From: Bacteroides nordii WAL 11050 = JCM 12987
GTDB taxonomy: Bacteria; Bacteroidota; Bacteroidia; Bacteroidales; Bacteroidaceae
DNA: 64,000 nt
Assembly: GCA_000613465.1 (NCBI GenBank)
Contig: BAJA01000016.1
Coordinates: 1 to 64,000 of the forward strand
Direction of reading: 5' to 3'
The translations under genes were made by a program, and so were the position numbers. Shown in pieces: positions 31,303 to 41,857 of this stretch (within the stretch, counting starts at the first letter, position 1; every line of letters begins with the position of its first letter). The notes under the pieces were generated by a model. It saw only the letters and a list, made by a program, of their open reading frames with translations. It was not told where the DNA came from and ran no database searches.

Positions 31303-33511
31303 ATGAAAAAGATAAAAAACTGTTTTTTAAAACCTGTCCCCGAAGTGGACGAATTGTTGGTATTAATAAAAAGAATGTGGTTCTTAAAATTTGCTTCCCA
31401 TTAATGGGGTTAACGGCACTAATCTGGTTTCTCATTCGAGTAGTACCTAAACCTTCACGTATTGCTTATCCTTGTCAGCAAGTGGCAGCACCACTGGCTT
31501 TTTCTTTTCTGGCTTTTTTCAGTAGTACATTAGTAGGGTGGGGAGCTTGGAAGAAATTTCTTCAACTCCGGAATTCACGACATTTCTATAAGGGGCTTGC
31601 CGTACTTTTTGCCGGTGTTTTACTTTCAGGCACATTTTATATAATGTCGGTAGATAATTCTTTGTTCGGACAGGCGGTTGGCAAGCAGATAGACAATGGT
31701 TCGGATATGGGGACTTTTACTCCGGCAGATAAACCCAATGCACCAATGGGAGTGGCACGAGGCATTCACCCGGGACGTGTGGCTTGGGCGCATGATCCGC
31801 AGGCAGCGGTTTGGATGGTAAACACGGACTATATTCGGATGCGGATAATAATAGTCAGACCCGTGTGTGTGACATGATGGAGGGAGTCATCATCTCTTTG
31901 ACCCACCAAAAAACAATAGACCGTGCCTGGGATGAACTGTTCCGTACCTTTAATAAGAAAAAAGGTAAGGGAGCTACAGGATATAAAGAAGGAGAAAAAA
32001 TAGCTATAAAAGTAAATCTGAATGATAATGGCGGAAGTAATATAATAGATGCTACTCCACAGTCTGTCTATGCACTTCTGCATCAGTTGGTCGATATAAT
32101 GAACGTACCTCAGCACTGTATTACAGTATATGATGCACAGCGTCGTGGTATCTCTGCCATTTATACTTACCTGCAACCGGTTTATCCCGATGTAGTCTAT
32201 CAGAATTGGGGAGGTTTCGTACCCGATGTAATTCGCTATTCAAGTGAAATAACCGATCCGGGTGCAATGAGTCTGGCACGTGCTGCCTATGAGGCGGATT
32301 ATATGATTAATATGGCATTAATGAAGCGTCATTCCCGTCCTACCGATAATTGGAAGGACAGTGCAGGGCAGACGGGAATAACAGCTACCGGCAAAAATCA
32401 TTTTGGTTCCATTGGCAATGTTTCTCCTTTGCATCTGTCTATCCGCGATTGGTCTAAGTTTCGGGGAATGGGAACATATAACAGTATTGTTGATTTGATG
32501 GCACATGAACGTTTGGGGGGAAATACACTTGTATACATTGTAGATGCTATGTACGTGAATCCTATTCATAACGGACGTGCTGTTCGTTTCAAACGTGCTC
32601 CTTTTAACGATGGATGGACATCAAGTTTTCTGGCTTCTAATGACCAGGTAGCTATAGAGTCGGTAGTACTGGACTTTATACGTTCGGAAATGCCTGTTGC
32701 AGCCAATGCGGATAACTTTATGCATGAAGCGGCCAATATAGGCAATCCTCCTTCAGGAATTAGGTATGAAGGCCGGGCACAGAAGAGTTTGGGAGTACAT
32801 GAACATTGGAATAACCCGGATGATCGTATGTACTCACGTAATCTGAAAACAGGCAAGGGGATTGAGCTTTATCGTGTCCCTCTGGATGCAGAACGTCCCG
32901 CTATTGAATATTTTTATTCCGACCGTATTTCTAAAATAGAAGATCAATCTGTTACTCTGTATTGGAAAACATCAAATGGGGAAGAAGTATTGCTAAATGG
33001 AGAGGCAGTAGCTGCCAATGATTCTTGCGTGGTGAGACCGGAGACCTCATTAATGTATGAACTGGCTGTGAAGAAAGGCGGTACAGTACAGGCGGTACAG
33101 AAACTGGTTGTCAGGAGTTTTACAGATGTGCGTTGTTATGATGTGAAAGAAGCACAAACCGAGGGTTCTGCCATTGTTGAGGCCGAAGGCTTTGCTGAGT
33201 TTCGTGGTGAAAAAGGGAGTTCAAAAGGAGCGTTGACATGGCAGATTGATGTTCCTGCAACGGGAGAATATTATTTGCTGTTTTCTTATTCGGGCGGTAG
33301 TCCGGTACCTTCCTACCTGTATCTTAACAATCAGCTGGTAAGTGAGAATATCGGTTATTTAGCTACGTCGGGTAGTAAAAAAGGAGAGTTTGCTTTTCCG
33401 GTGACATTGACTGCCGGGAAGAATTCTATGAAGTTAGAACATCTGGGAAAGCGTAGCAACCGTATTTATTCGGTAACGGTAGCAAGGGAGAAGAAGCCAA
33501 CAATTCCATAA
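31303..33511 (+). CDS. Membrane-anchored DUF362 protein with C-terminal carbohydrate-binding-like domain, copy 2 (two frame breaks)
   Basis: Paralogue of the preceding gene: FPLMGLTALIWFLIRVVPKP and ARGIHPGRVAWAHDPQAAVW align with its membrane and early regions. Breaks near 31375 (one A) and 31814 (one G, restoring VWDGKHGLYSDADNN) repair to about 736 aa. The DUF362 part has GEKIAIKVNLNDNGGSN, EADYMINMALMKRHSRPTDN, TGKNHFGSIGNV and SLGVHEHWNNPDDRMYSRN. An added C-terminal part (about 540-736, EAEGFAEFRGEKGSSKGALT..SFSYSGG-like) resembles a CBM6/35-type beta-sandwich and is absent from copy 1. Function unknown. Confidence 0.75.
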
Positions 33512-33560
33512 ACTAAAGAACTTGTAAACTAAAAACTCATAAACTAAAAATTCACAACTT

Positions 33561-34933
33561 ATGACGACAAAAAGACTCTGTATTTTTCTATTCACGATGC
33601 TGTTCCTGATTACAGGTGCATCTGCAGAAACTTTTAATGTGAAAAAATACGGTGCCCGTGGTAACGGGAAGAAGCTGGATTCTCCTGCTATTCAAAAGGC
33701 AATCGATGCCTGCCATAAGGCTGGAGGTGGCACGGTACTTGTTCCGGCTGGTACCTATCTTTCGGCTACGATTGTATTGAAAGATAATGTAACCCTGCAT
33801 TTGGAAAAGGATGCTTTGATTTTGGGTACTACGGATTATAAAGCCTATGACAATCTCGATCCTTTTACAGAAGGCTTGGGCATTGATGTCGGCTGGGTAT
33901 TGTTGGTGGCTGTTGACGCAAAGAATGTCACTCTTGAAGGAGAAGGCAGTATCGACGGTCAGGGCTCTGCATTAAAAGAAAGACACATCAAAGTGGATAC
34001 ACGTCCCGAAGGTAAGCGTTGGGGACTTCGCCCCTTTTTGCTTCGCCTGGTACGTTGCGAAGGAGTAACTGTACGTGATGTTACTTTGAAGTATGCCGGT
34101 GCCTGGACTTCTCATTACTTTCAGTGCCGCAATGTGAAGATAGACAATGTGACGATTCGCAGTTTCGGGGTTGCACACAATGATGGAATTAATATCGACG
34201 GTTGTCAGCATGTGCGTATCAGCAATTGTGATATTATCAGTGGCGATGATGCACTTTGCTTTAAGACAACTTCCAGTAAAATGGGATGTGATGATATCGT
34301 TGTAGAGAATATGAAGCTTAAAAGCAATCAGGCTGGTATTAAGATGGGGACGGAGTCCATGGCCGGTTTCGAGAATATTCGTATCAGTAATTGTCACATT
34401 TATGATACTAAGAATGGGGGTATCAAACTTTTCTCGGTAGACGGAGCTCACCTGCGTAATGTCGAAATCTCAGACATTACTATGGAAGAAGTACGTACTC
34501 CGATGCTTTTCCGTCTCGGTGCCCGTTTGAGTGTATTTCGTAAAGGACAGGATACACAACAACCGGTGGGGGTATTTGAAAATGTCACGATCCGGAATGT
34601 AAAAGCTGTAGCTGCTGATAAAGCACAACTCACTCCTCCTCCGGTATTCTTATTACCGGTATTCCGGGACATTACATCACTAATCTGACACTTGAAAATA
34701 TACAGATTCGTCTGCTCGGTACGGGAACTTCCGAAGATGCTCTCTCTAAAGTGCCGGAGGCAATAGACCAGTATCCGGAAGTAAAAACCTTTGGCCCGAA
34801 GATTCCGGCTTATGGTGTTTGGGCACGTCACGTACGCGGATTGAAACTAAAGAACGTAACCTTTGAACTAAAGAATCCCGATGCACGTCCCGAGATCATT
34901 TGCGAGGACGGTGATATGGAAATATACAAATAA
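33561..34933 (+). CDS. GH28-family polygalacturonase-like enzyme (one-base frameshift)
   Basis: Signal peptide MTTKRLCIFLFTMLFLITGA, then FNVKKYGARGNGKKLDSPAI, the standard start of bacterial GH28 beta-helices. Catalytic-region motifs are NDGINIDG and SGDDALCFKTT with the acidic pair, then AGIKMGTESMAGF. The frame breaks near 34640. One T (CCTTCC) turns the tail into PPSGILITGIPGHYITNLTL and on to PDARPEIICEDGDMEIYK, giving 457 aa, the normal size. It probably attacks galacturonic-acid-containing pectin in the periplasm or at the surface. Followed 12 bases later by the GH97 gene. Confidence 0.82.
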
Positions 34934-34945
34934 AGACAAAATACC

Positions 34946-36874
34946 ATGAAAGCAATTTTTTATTCGCTGATTCTCTTTTGTTGTCTGGGATGCCGGGCTG
35001 AGAAAGAGTGGACGTTGACGTCACCCGATGGTGCAGTACGGTTTGTTGCAACACAGGTACCGGAAGGTGAGGAGACAACTATACTTCAATATTCCGTTTA
35101 TTGTGGTGACTCATTAGTGATCAATCCGTCCCGTCTCGGACTCGTGATGGATGGGATAGAATATGGGAAAGATGCGCGCCCTGCAGGAAAAGCAGTAGTG
35201 AAAACAATGAATGAACCTTATGAGCTGAAGGCAGGCAAACAACTTAGGACTGTGAATGCCTGTCGGGAGATGACGATTCCCTTTGAGGGTTTTCAGCTGA
35301 TTGTACGGGCATACGATGATGGTATCGCCTTCCGCTATGCCTTTACACAAGAGGATGACGGGAAGCAACATACCATAACAGATGAGTTAACAGAATTTTC
35401 AGTACCTGCCAACGGTAAAGCATGGATTCATCCGTATGACTGGAATGAGCGTCACAAACCAAGTTACGAGCAGTATTCAAAGAACGGAATTGCTATCAAT
35501 ACCGAAGCTTCTCATGGTCGTGGCTGGGCTTTTCCGATGCTTTTTAATACCAATGACTGCTGGATGATGATTACTGAGGCTTATCTGGATGGTTCTTATC
35601 CGGCTACACATATTGATAACTCGGGAAAAAACAAAGCTTATAAAATACGTTTTCCTGAGATAGAAGAACCTGTTGTTCCAGATGCGGTAGAGCCTGTTTC
35701 CACCTTCCCCTGGTATACACCCTGGCGTGCTATTATCGTGGGTAAGGAACTGAATACGGTTTTCCGTACACAGATGGTTTCTCATCTGAATCCGCCGTCA
35801 GTGATAGGAGATGATTCCTGGGTATTGCCGGGACGTGCTTCCTGGAGTTGGTGGTATGCTGGTGGAACTACCCGTGATTATAAAACACAAATAAAGCATG
35901 TAGACTTCAACCATGCGATGGGATGGGAGTATGTATTGATTGATGCCGGATGGCAACGAATGGACAATGGAGGTACGATGGAAGATGTGGTGAAGTATGC
36001 CGGAGAAAAAGGAGTCGGTGTCTGGTTGTGGTATCATTCCGGTGCGGGAAGAGAGATGGATAGTATTCCAACGCATCGTCTTATGTCCGATCCTGTATTG
36101 CGTCGGGCGGAAATGGAACGTATCAGCAGGCTGGGAGTAAGAGGTATCAAGGTAGACTTCTTCGATACGGATAAACAGCGTATCATACAGCTTTATCCGG
36201 CTATACTAAAAGATGCGGCGGAGTTTTATTTACTTGTTGATTTACATGGAGCAACTTTGCCTCGCGGCTTTGAACGGACCTATCCTAACCTGATGACTAC
36301 CGAAGCAATACGCGGAGCAGAGACGTTAGGACGTCAGGAGCGTTGTGACCGGGCGGCAGAACATAATGCTACAGTACCTTTTACGCGGAATGTAGTGGGG
36401 TCAATGGATTATACACCTGTTACTTTTTCAAATAAGATACGGCAGGGAGTACCGGCTATTCGTCAAACAACGGTAGCACATCAGTTAGCACTCGCAGTGG
36501 TTTTTGAATCCGGTTTTCAGTGTTATGCAGATAGAATAGAGGCGTATGAAGAATTGCCACGCATGCCCAAACTTTTCTTAAAAGATGTGCCTGCTGTCTG
36601 GGATGAAAGTCAGTTGTTGGCTGGTTATCCGTCAGATTTTGCAGTGGTAGCACGTCGTAAAGGAAAAGTCTGGTATGTGGGTGGTATCAACGGGAAGAAT
36701 GAAGAGCGCGAGTTGGAATTCTCTTTACCGGAGGCTTGTAAGGAGTTGTCCTCTACCTGGATTACTGATGGAAAAGATAAGGATTCTTTTGGAAACGAAG
36801 TGATCTCTGTGATAGATGGAAAAGTTAAAGTGAAGTTATTGGCAAACGGTGGGTTTGCGGGAACGATTAGATAA
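34946..36874 (+). CDS. GH97 family alpha-glycosidase lipoprotein
   Basis: 642 aa, lipoprotein signal with a LGC lipobox (LILFCCLGCRAE). The N-terminal beta-sandwich runs from EWTLTSPDGAVRFVA. The (beta/alpha)8 barrel has WSWWYAGGTTRDY, YVLIDAGWQR, GVWLWYHSGAG and RGIKVDFFDTDKQ. The Asp in the last motif is placed like the nucleophile of the retaining GH97 subgroup, whose known member BT1871 is an alpha-galactosidase; SusB-like inverting members use Glu there. Alpha-galactosidase is therefore more likely than alpha-glucosidase (inference). The stop is followed directly by a palindromic element. Confidence 0.88.
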   Translation: MKAIFYSLILFCCLGCRAEKEWTLTSPDGAVRFVATQVPEGEETTILQYSVYCGDSLVINPSRLGLVMDGIEYGKDARPAGKAVVKTMNEPYELKAGKQLRTVNACREMTIPFEGFQLIVRAYDDGIAFRYAFTQEDDGKQHTITDELTEFSVPANGKAWIHPYDWNERHKPSYEQYSKNGIAINTEASHGRGWAFPMLFNTNDCWMMITEAYLDGSYPATHIDNSGKNKAYKIRFPEIEEPVVPDAVEPVSTFPWYTPWRAIIVGKELNTVFRTQMVSHLNPPSVIGDDSWVLPGRASWSWWYAGGTTRDYKTQIKHVDFNHAMGWEYVLIDAGWQRMDNGGTMEDVVKYAGEKGVGVWLWYHSGAGREMDSIPTHRLMSDPVLRRAEMERISRLGVRGIKVDFFDTDKQRIIQLYPAILKDAAEFYLLVDLHGATLPRGFERTYPNLMTTEAIRGAETLGRQERCDRAAEHNATVPFTRNVVGSMDYTPVTFSNKIRQGVPAIRQTTVAHQLALAVVFESGFQCYADRIEAYEELPRMPKLFLKDVPAVWDESQLLAGYPSDFAVVARRKGKVWYVGGINGKNEERELEFSLPEACKELSSTWITDGKDKDSFGNEVISVIDGKVKVKLLANGGFAGTIR

Positions 36875-37001
36875 CAGTGGACAGTGGACAATTGACAGTT
36901 GACAGTTGGCTGCGCTGTCACGCTGCATAGTAACTGTCAATTATCAATTGTCAATTATCAATTGTCAACTGTCCACTGTCAATTGTCCACTGTCAATTGA
37001 A
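36875..37001. repeat. Intercistronic palindromic element C (GH97/GH31)
   Basis: Left arm: CAGTGGACAATTGACAGTT modules. Core: GGCTGCGCTGTCACGCTGCAT. Right arm: complementary ACTGTCAATT and TCAACTGTCCACTG modules. It begins at the base after the GH97 stop and ends 16 bases before the GH31 ATG. Confidence 0.8.
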
Positions 37002-37017
37002 TTAAATAATTATAAAA

Positions 37018-39168
37018 ATGAAAAGATACATTGTAACCCTTATCCTGTCCATATGGACAGTCGCGCAGCTTGCTGCACAAATAAGCTGGGAGCAGGTGGC
37101 GCCCGGTGTTTGGAAAGGAGTTGTAGGAACTCCTGAAAGTTATTCATTGTTGCAAGTGGCAGATGTTACTCCAAAAATGGAAGGTTTCAGCCGTTTGCCG
37201 GAGGTAATATTACCTGCATTTGCCTCTGAAATAAAAGGCAATATTCAAGATGGGCAGACAGCTTTGCGTATTCCCTTACAGAGAAAAGAGCAACTGTATG
37301 GTTTTGGACTTAACTTCCAAACTGTACATCAACGTGGTAAAATCCTGAATCTGCATGTAGACCATTACGGTGGTAAGGACAATGGACGTACGCATGCTCC
37401 GGTTCCTTTTTATGTTTCCAGCCAGGGCTATGGTGTATTTATTAATTCGGCACGTTATATTACCGTATATGCCGGAAGTGGTGCACTGAAAGACAGTCCC
37501 AATGCTCCGGTAGCGAAAGATCGTAATACGGATAAATCCTGGTCGTCACGCCCTTATTCGGATGCGGTTTCTATTCTTGTACCTGCACCGGGGACAGAGA
37601 TATATCTTTTTGCCGGTCCTACTCCAATGGATGTAGTACGTCGTTACAACCTTTTCTGTGGTGGCGGTACGTTACCTCCACGTTGGGGACTCGGTTTTAC
37701 GCAACGTACACAAAAACTATACACTGCCGAGCAGGTGAAACAAGAAGCGGATGAGTTTGAACGTCAGGGGTATCCGTTAGACTTTATTGGTTTGGAGCCG
37801 GGATGGCAGAGCAAAGCATACCCTTGCACCTTTGAATGGGACGCTACACGTTATCCCGATCCTTCGGGTTTTGTAAAGGACATGCTCGACAAAGGCGTGC
37901 GTATCAATCTGTGGACAAACCCGTATGTGTCTCCTGATTCAAAGCTATATAAGGATATGTATCCTGTAAGTGGTTCACATACGGTGTGGTGCGGTATTGT
38001 TCCCGATTTGGCTGGTGAGAAAGCACGCTCTTTATGGAAAAATAAACTGAATAAAGAGCATGTAGATATAGGTGTAAGTGGTTATAAAGTAGATGAAGTA
38101 GACGGATATGATTATTATCTCTGGCCGGATGTGGCTACTTTCCCATCGGGGGTATCTGCCGAGCAGATGAGGCAAACTTATGGGCTTTGGGTACAGCGTA
38201 CAACAGCTGAACTCTACAAGGCACGCAATCAACGTACATTCGGTTTGGTACGTGCATCAAATGCCGGAGCATCTTCTATGCCTTATGTTATTTATAATGA
38301 TTATTATAGTCACCCGGACTTCATTACAGCATTGATTAACTCCGGATATTGTGGTGTATTGTGGACTCCGGAAGTACGTAGCTCTAAGTCTGCGGAAGAT
38401 TGGTTACGCCGTTTCCAGTCGGTTGTTTTTTCCCCGATGGCAATGATTAATGCGTGGAGTAGTGGTACGAAACCCTGGACATTTCCGGAGGTTGCCGAAC
38501 AAGTGAAAGAGTATGCGTTGCTTCGTATGCAGATGATGCCTTACTGGTATACGGAATTTGCGCGTTATCATTTTGATGGTATTCCTCCTTTCCGTGGTAT
38601 GAGTTTGGAAGCCGGATTCAATCCGGATGCGGCGGTAACAACAGAACTGAAAGAGAAGAGTTTGGAAGATAATCCCTATCTGGAAGCTGTGACTAAAGAA
38701 ATAAAAGACCAATATATGGCAGGTGAATATTTACTGGTAGCGCCTATGTTTAAGGGGCAGACGGAGCGTAAAGTCGTACTGCCACAGGGTGATTGGTATG
38801 ATTTTTATACCGGTGCATATGTTGGTAATGGAGAGACAATAACAGTAACTCCGGGACTGGATCGTATTCCTGTATATGTGAAAGACGGAGCTATCATTCC
38901 GATGATGGAGCCGATGCTTCATGCACCGAAACCGGGAGTAAAAGTGAACCTGGAAATTCGTCACTATGGGAAAGCAAATGGCTCTTATCGTCTGTATGAT
39001 GATGATGGTGAAACATTTGATTATGAGAAGGGAGTATACACATGGAGAGATATTAGTGTAGTACGTCAAAAGAATGGTAAAATGAAGGGCACTATCTCGA
39101 AGGCTGAAAAGGGAAAACCTGATTCGGTAGGGAAGGTGACTTGGCGATTTATGACAATTGACAATTGA
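37018..39168 (+). CDS. GH31 family alpha-glycosidase
   Basis: 716 aa with a signal peptide (MKRYIVTLILSIWTVAQLAA). The N-terminal galactose-mutarotase-like domain precedes the barrel (PPRWGLGFTQRTQKLYTAEQ, LDFIGLEPGWQSKAYPC). The nucleophile motif SGYKVDEVDGYD fits the GH31 KxD pattern, and RASNAGASS lies near the acid/base region. GH31 includes alpha-glucosidases, alpha-xylosidases and some alpha-galactosidases; the GH97 and GH36 neighbours favour a galactoside, but this is not proven. The last residues (TIDN) and stop are encoded by the start of repeat element D. Confidence 0.87.
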   Translation: MKRYIVTLILSIWTVAQLAAQISWEQVAPGVWKGVVGTPESYSLLQVADVTPKMEGFSRLPEVILPAFASEIKGNIQDGQTALRIPLQRKEQLYGFGLNFQTVHQRGKILNLHVDHYGGKDNGRTHAPVPFYVSSQGYGVFINSARYITVYAGSGALKDSPNAPVAKDRNTDKSWSSRPYSDAVSILVPAPGTEIYLFAGPTPMDVVRRYNLFCGGGTLPPRWGLGFTQRTQKLYTAEQVKQEADEFERQGYPLDFIGLEPGWQSKAYPCTFEWDATRYPDPSGFVKDMLDKGVRINLWTNPYVSPDSKLYKDMYPVSGSHTVWCGIVPDLAGEKARSLWKNKLNKEHVDIGVSGYKVDEVDGYDYYLWPDVATFPSGVSAEQMRQTYGLWVQRTTAELYKARNQRTFGLVRASNAGASSMPYVIYNDYYSHPDFITALINSGYCGVLWTPEVRSSKSAEDWLRRFQSVVFSPMAMINAWSSGTKPWTFPEVAEQVKEYALLRMQMMPYWYTEFARYHFDGIPPFRGMSLEAGFNPDAAVTTELKEKSLEDNPYLEAVTKEIKDQYMAGEYLLVAPMFKGQTERKVVLPQGDWYDFYTGAYVGNGETITVTPGLDRIPVYVKDGAIIPMMEPMLHAPKPGVKVNLEIRHYGKANGSYRLYDDDGETFDYEKGVYTWRDISVVRQKNGKMKGTISKAEKGKPDSVGKVTWRFMTIDN

Positions 39169-39320
39169 TAGTTGACAATTGACAGTTGCTATGTAGATGA
39201 TAGTGCAGCACATTCCCCTCTGAGAGGGGGTGCCCGAAGGGCAGGGGAGGTGTATCGGTACAATACAGCTCATTTTCAACTTTCAATTTTCAACTGAATA
39301 AACTTTTAATTTTCAACTAA
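39153..39320. repeat. Intercistronic palindromic element D (GH31/GH36)
   Basis: ACAATTGACAATTGATAGTTG modules start inside the GH31 stop region. They are followed by a core (39213-39258) CCCCTCTGAGAGGGGG..GCCCGAAGGGC, then TTCAACTTTCAATT modules up to the GH36 start. The core is shared with elements E and F. Confidence 0.7.
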
Positions 39321-39321
39321 A

Positions 39322-41531
39322 ATGAAGAAATACATCTATCTCTTTTTCCTTTTGTCTTTATGCCTCTGTTAGCCTGGGCAGCAGATGACAATCCTATAGC
39401 AAAACAATTATTTAATGTTACCTCCGGTGATCTGAAATTATCTTTTATGGTTGGTACTGACGGCCGCCTTTATCAGCTTGCTTTTGGTGATGTATCTAAA
39501 GAGGTAACAGTTCCCGTTAAAATGCCTTCGCGTGAGTGGGAGTTTCTTCCACCTTACGGTAATGGTGTACTGACTGAACCAGCTTTGCAGGCTACTCATG
39601 TAGACGGTAATACCTCTACGGAATTGCTCTATACGAATCATAAGACGGAGCAATTGGGTGACGGTATTACACAAACCGTTATTTCTCTGAAAGATCCTGC
39701 TTATCCTTTCTCTGTAGATATTTACATCAAGTGTTATGAATCTACCAGTATGATGGAGATATGGAACACAATCACACACAATGAAAAAGGCAAGGTGATA
39801 CTTTATCGCTATGCTTCTGCATCTCCTGTACTGAAAGCAAAGAATTACCGGCTTACTCAATTCATAGGTAATTATAAACGTGAAGCGACTCTTGCCGAGG
39901 AAGAGCTTACTACGGGTATTAAAGTTCTTGATTCCAAGCTTGGTATACGTGCCAATCAGATGCGTATTCCTTCTTTCCTTCTTTCTCTTAATGGTGAAGC
40001 AGATGAGAATAAGGGCGAAGTGCTTGCCGGTTCTCTGAAATGGGCGGGTAGTTTTCAGCTTGCCTTTGAGGTTGACTGGAATAATAATCTTCGCGTGTTG
40101 ACAGGTATCAATCCGGTCGGTTCGCAGTATCATCTGGAACGTGGTGATACTTTCATTACACCTGCTATTCTTTATGCTTACAGTAAACAGGGGAAAGGTG
40201 ATATTAGTCGTAAATTTCATCGTTGGGCACGTGCTTACGGTATCCGTGATGCGGAAAAAGACCGTCCTGTATTACTCAATAACTGGGAAGCAACTCACTG
40301 TACATTTGATGAAGAACGTCTGAAAGGACTTTTTGATGGTGCACGCCAAATTGGTGCCGAACTCTTTTTATTGGATGATGGCTGGTTTGGTAACGGATCC
40401 TATTCTCGTGATGACGATAAACACGGTCTGGGTGATTGGGAAGTATCTACAAAAAAACTTCCACGCGGACTCTCTTATATAGCCAAAGAAGCTTTGAAAC
40501 GTAAAGTTGGTTTTGGTATCTGGCTGGAGCCGGAGATGGTAAACCCACAGAGTGAACTCTATAATAAACATCCTGAATGGATTATTACCCAGCAGAAGCG
40601 TGAACCGATTTTGGGGCGTCATCAGGAGATACTCGACCTGACACGTCCTGAAGTGCAACAGTATGAATGGGAGGTGATAGACAAAACACTACGTCCCAAT
40701 CCAGATATTTCGTATGTGAAGTGGGATTGCAACCGCTATGTGACGCAGCCGGGTTCTACCTATTTGCAGCCGGACAAACAAAGTCATCTGTTGATAGATT
40801 ATAACTGGGCACTTTACCGGTTGATGGATCGCTTTGCAAAAGGTTTTCCGGATGTGATGGCAATGCTTTGTGCCGGAGGTTCGGGGCGTGTGGATTATGG
40901 TTCAATGCAGTATTTTCATAGTTTCTGGCCGAGTGATAATACTGATCCGTTGGGACGTATCAAGATTCAGTGGGGCTTTTCTCACTTCTTCCCGGCAAGT
41001 ACTATCTCGGCACATGTGACGCGTATGGGTAAACGTCATCTGAAGATGGCGATTGACGTGGCATTAAGTGGCTCTTTCGGTATCGATTTAGCACTGGATA
41101 AAGCTACTCCCGAAGAGCGTGAACAACTGGCTGCTGCTGTGAAACTTTATAAAGAAAGTATCCGTCCATTGGTGATGCAGGGTGATTTGTACCGTTTGGT
41201 TTCTCCGTATGAACAGCCGGTAGCATCATTGAGCTATGTCTCCGAAGATAAAGAACGTGCGGTTGTTTATATTTATCAGACAGAAGATGGTAATGTTCCG
41301 GCCATTCTATTAAATGGATTGGATGCCAATAAACGTTACCGTATTACAGAAGTGAATCTTCCGAAAGGACAGGGCCTTCCCGGCCGGGGAAGTGCCCTTC
41401 GGATGGCACCTTCCCGTTTTGCCGCTCATGGTAAACTCTTCACCGGAGCAGAGTTGATGACAACCGGTATCGCAAATCCGCTCAGTAATCAGTTTGAGAG
41501 TGCAGTGATTCTGTTGACAGTGGAGAATTGA
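39322..41531 (+). CDS. GH36 family alpha-galactosidase (one-base frameshift in the signal peptide)
   Basis: Hydrolyses terminal alpha-galactosides. The start at 39322 (MKKYIYLFFLLSL) is out of frame by one base; an extra A at 39360 gives a full signal peptide ending PLLAWAADD and about 736 aa. The GH36 barrel shows LLNNWEATHCTFDEERL, FLLDDGWFG, GIWLEPEMVNP and YVKWDCNRY, whose Asp is the nucleophile in this family. WPSDNTDPLGR supplies the acid/base Asp. The stop codon lies within repeat element E. Confidence 0.92.
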
Positions 41532-41618
41532 CAGTGGACAATGGGGCTGCGCTGGGGGGCTATATCTTCCCTGGAAAGAGGAGGGCTCAAAAGGGCGGGG
41601 AAAGGTATGTCGGCACAA
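41515..41618. repeat. Intercistronic element E after GH36
   Basis: TTGACAGTGGAGAATTGACAG overlaps the GH36 stop. GGCTGCGCTGGG follows, then a core (41565-41615) related to elements D and F (TTCCCTGGAAAGAGGAGGGCTC and GGGCGGGGAAAGGTATG). No right arm is seen, so it may be a degenerate copy. Confidence 0.65.
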
Positions 41619-41720
41619 AGCAGTTTGATTGTTACATTATTTATCTTCGACGGAACGCAATTCTTACAAATTTATTTGCGTAATTTGCACAATTGATGTT
41701 CCGATTACATTTTGTAAAGT

Positions 41721-41796
41721 CTGTTTGTAGTTAACGCCTTGCCTGCATGTAGCCTACGCCTATACTGCATGCAGACAAGGCGTAGACTGTAAACAG
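41721..41796. repeat. Large imperfect hairpin before the six-hairpin glycosidase gene
   Basis: CTGTTTGTAGTTAACGCCTTG pairs with CAAGGCGTAGACTGTAAACAG, and inner CTGCATGTAG pairs with CTGCATGCAG, leaving a loop of about 12 nt. It lies in the 326-bp gap between GH36 and the next gene. There is no T tail, so it is not a simple terminator; a leader structure or small RNA is possible. Confidence 0.6.
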
Positions 41797-41857
41797 GTAA
41801 AGTGGAGACTGGCAGATTGCCTGTTAAATGATATTTATAACCCATTAAATAATAATT

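Noticed and set aside
36906..37136. A 76-aa frame over element C and the GH31 start
   Set aside because: Its sequence is the translation of repeat modules (QLSIINCQLST), not a protein.
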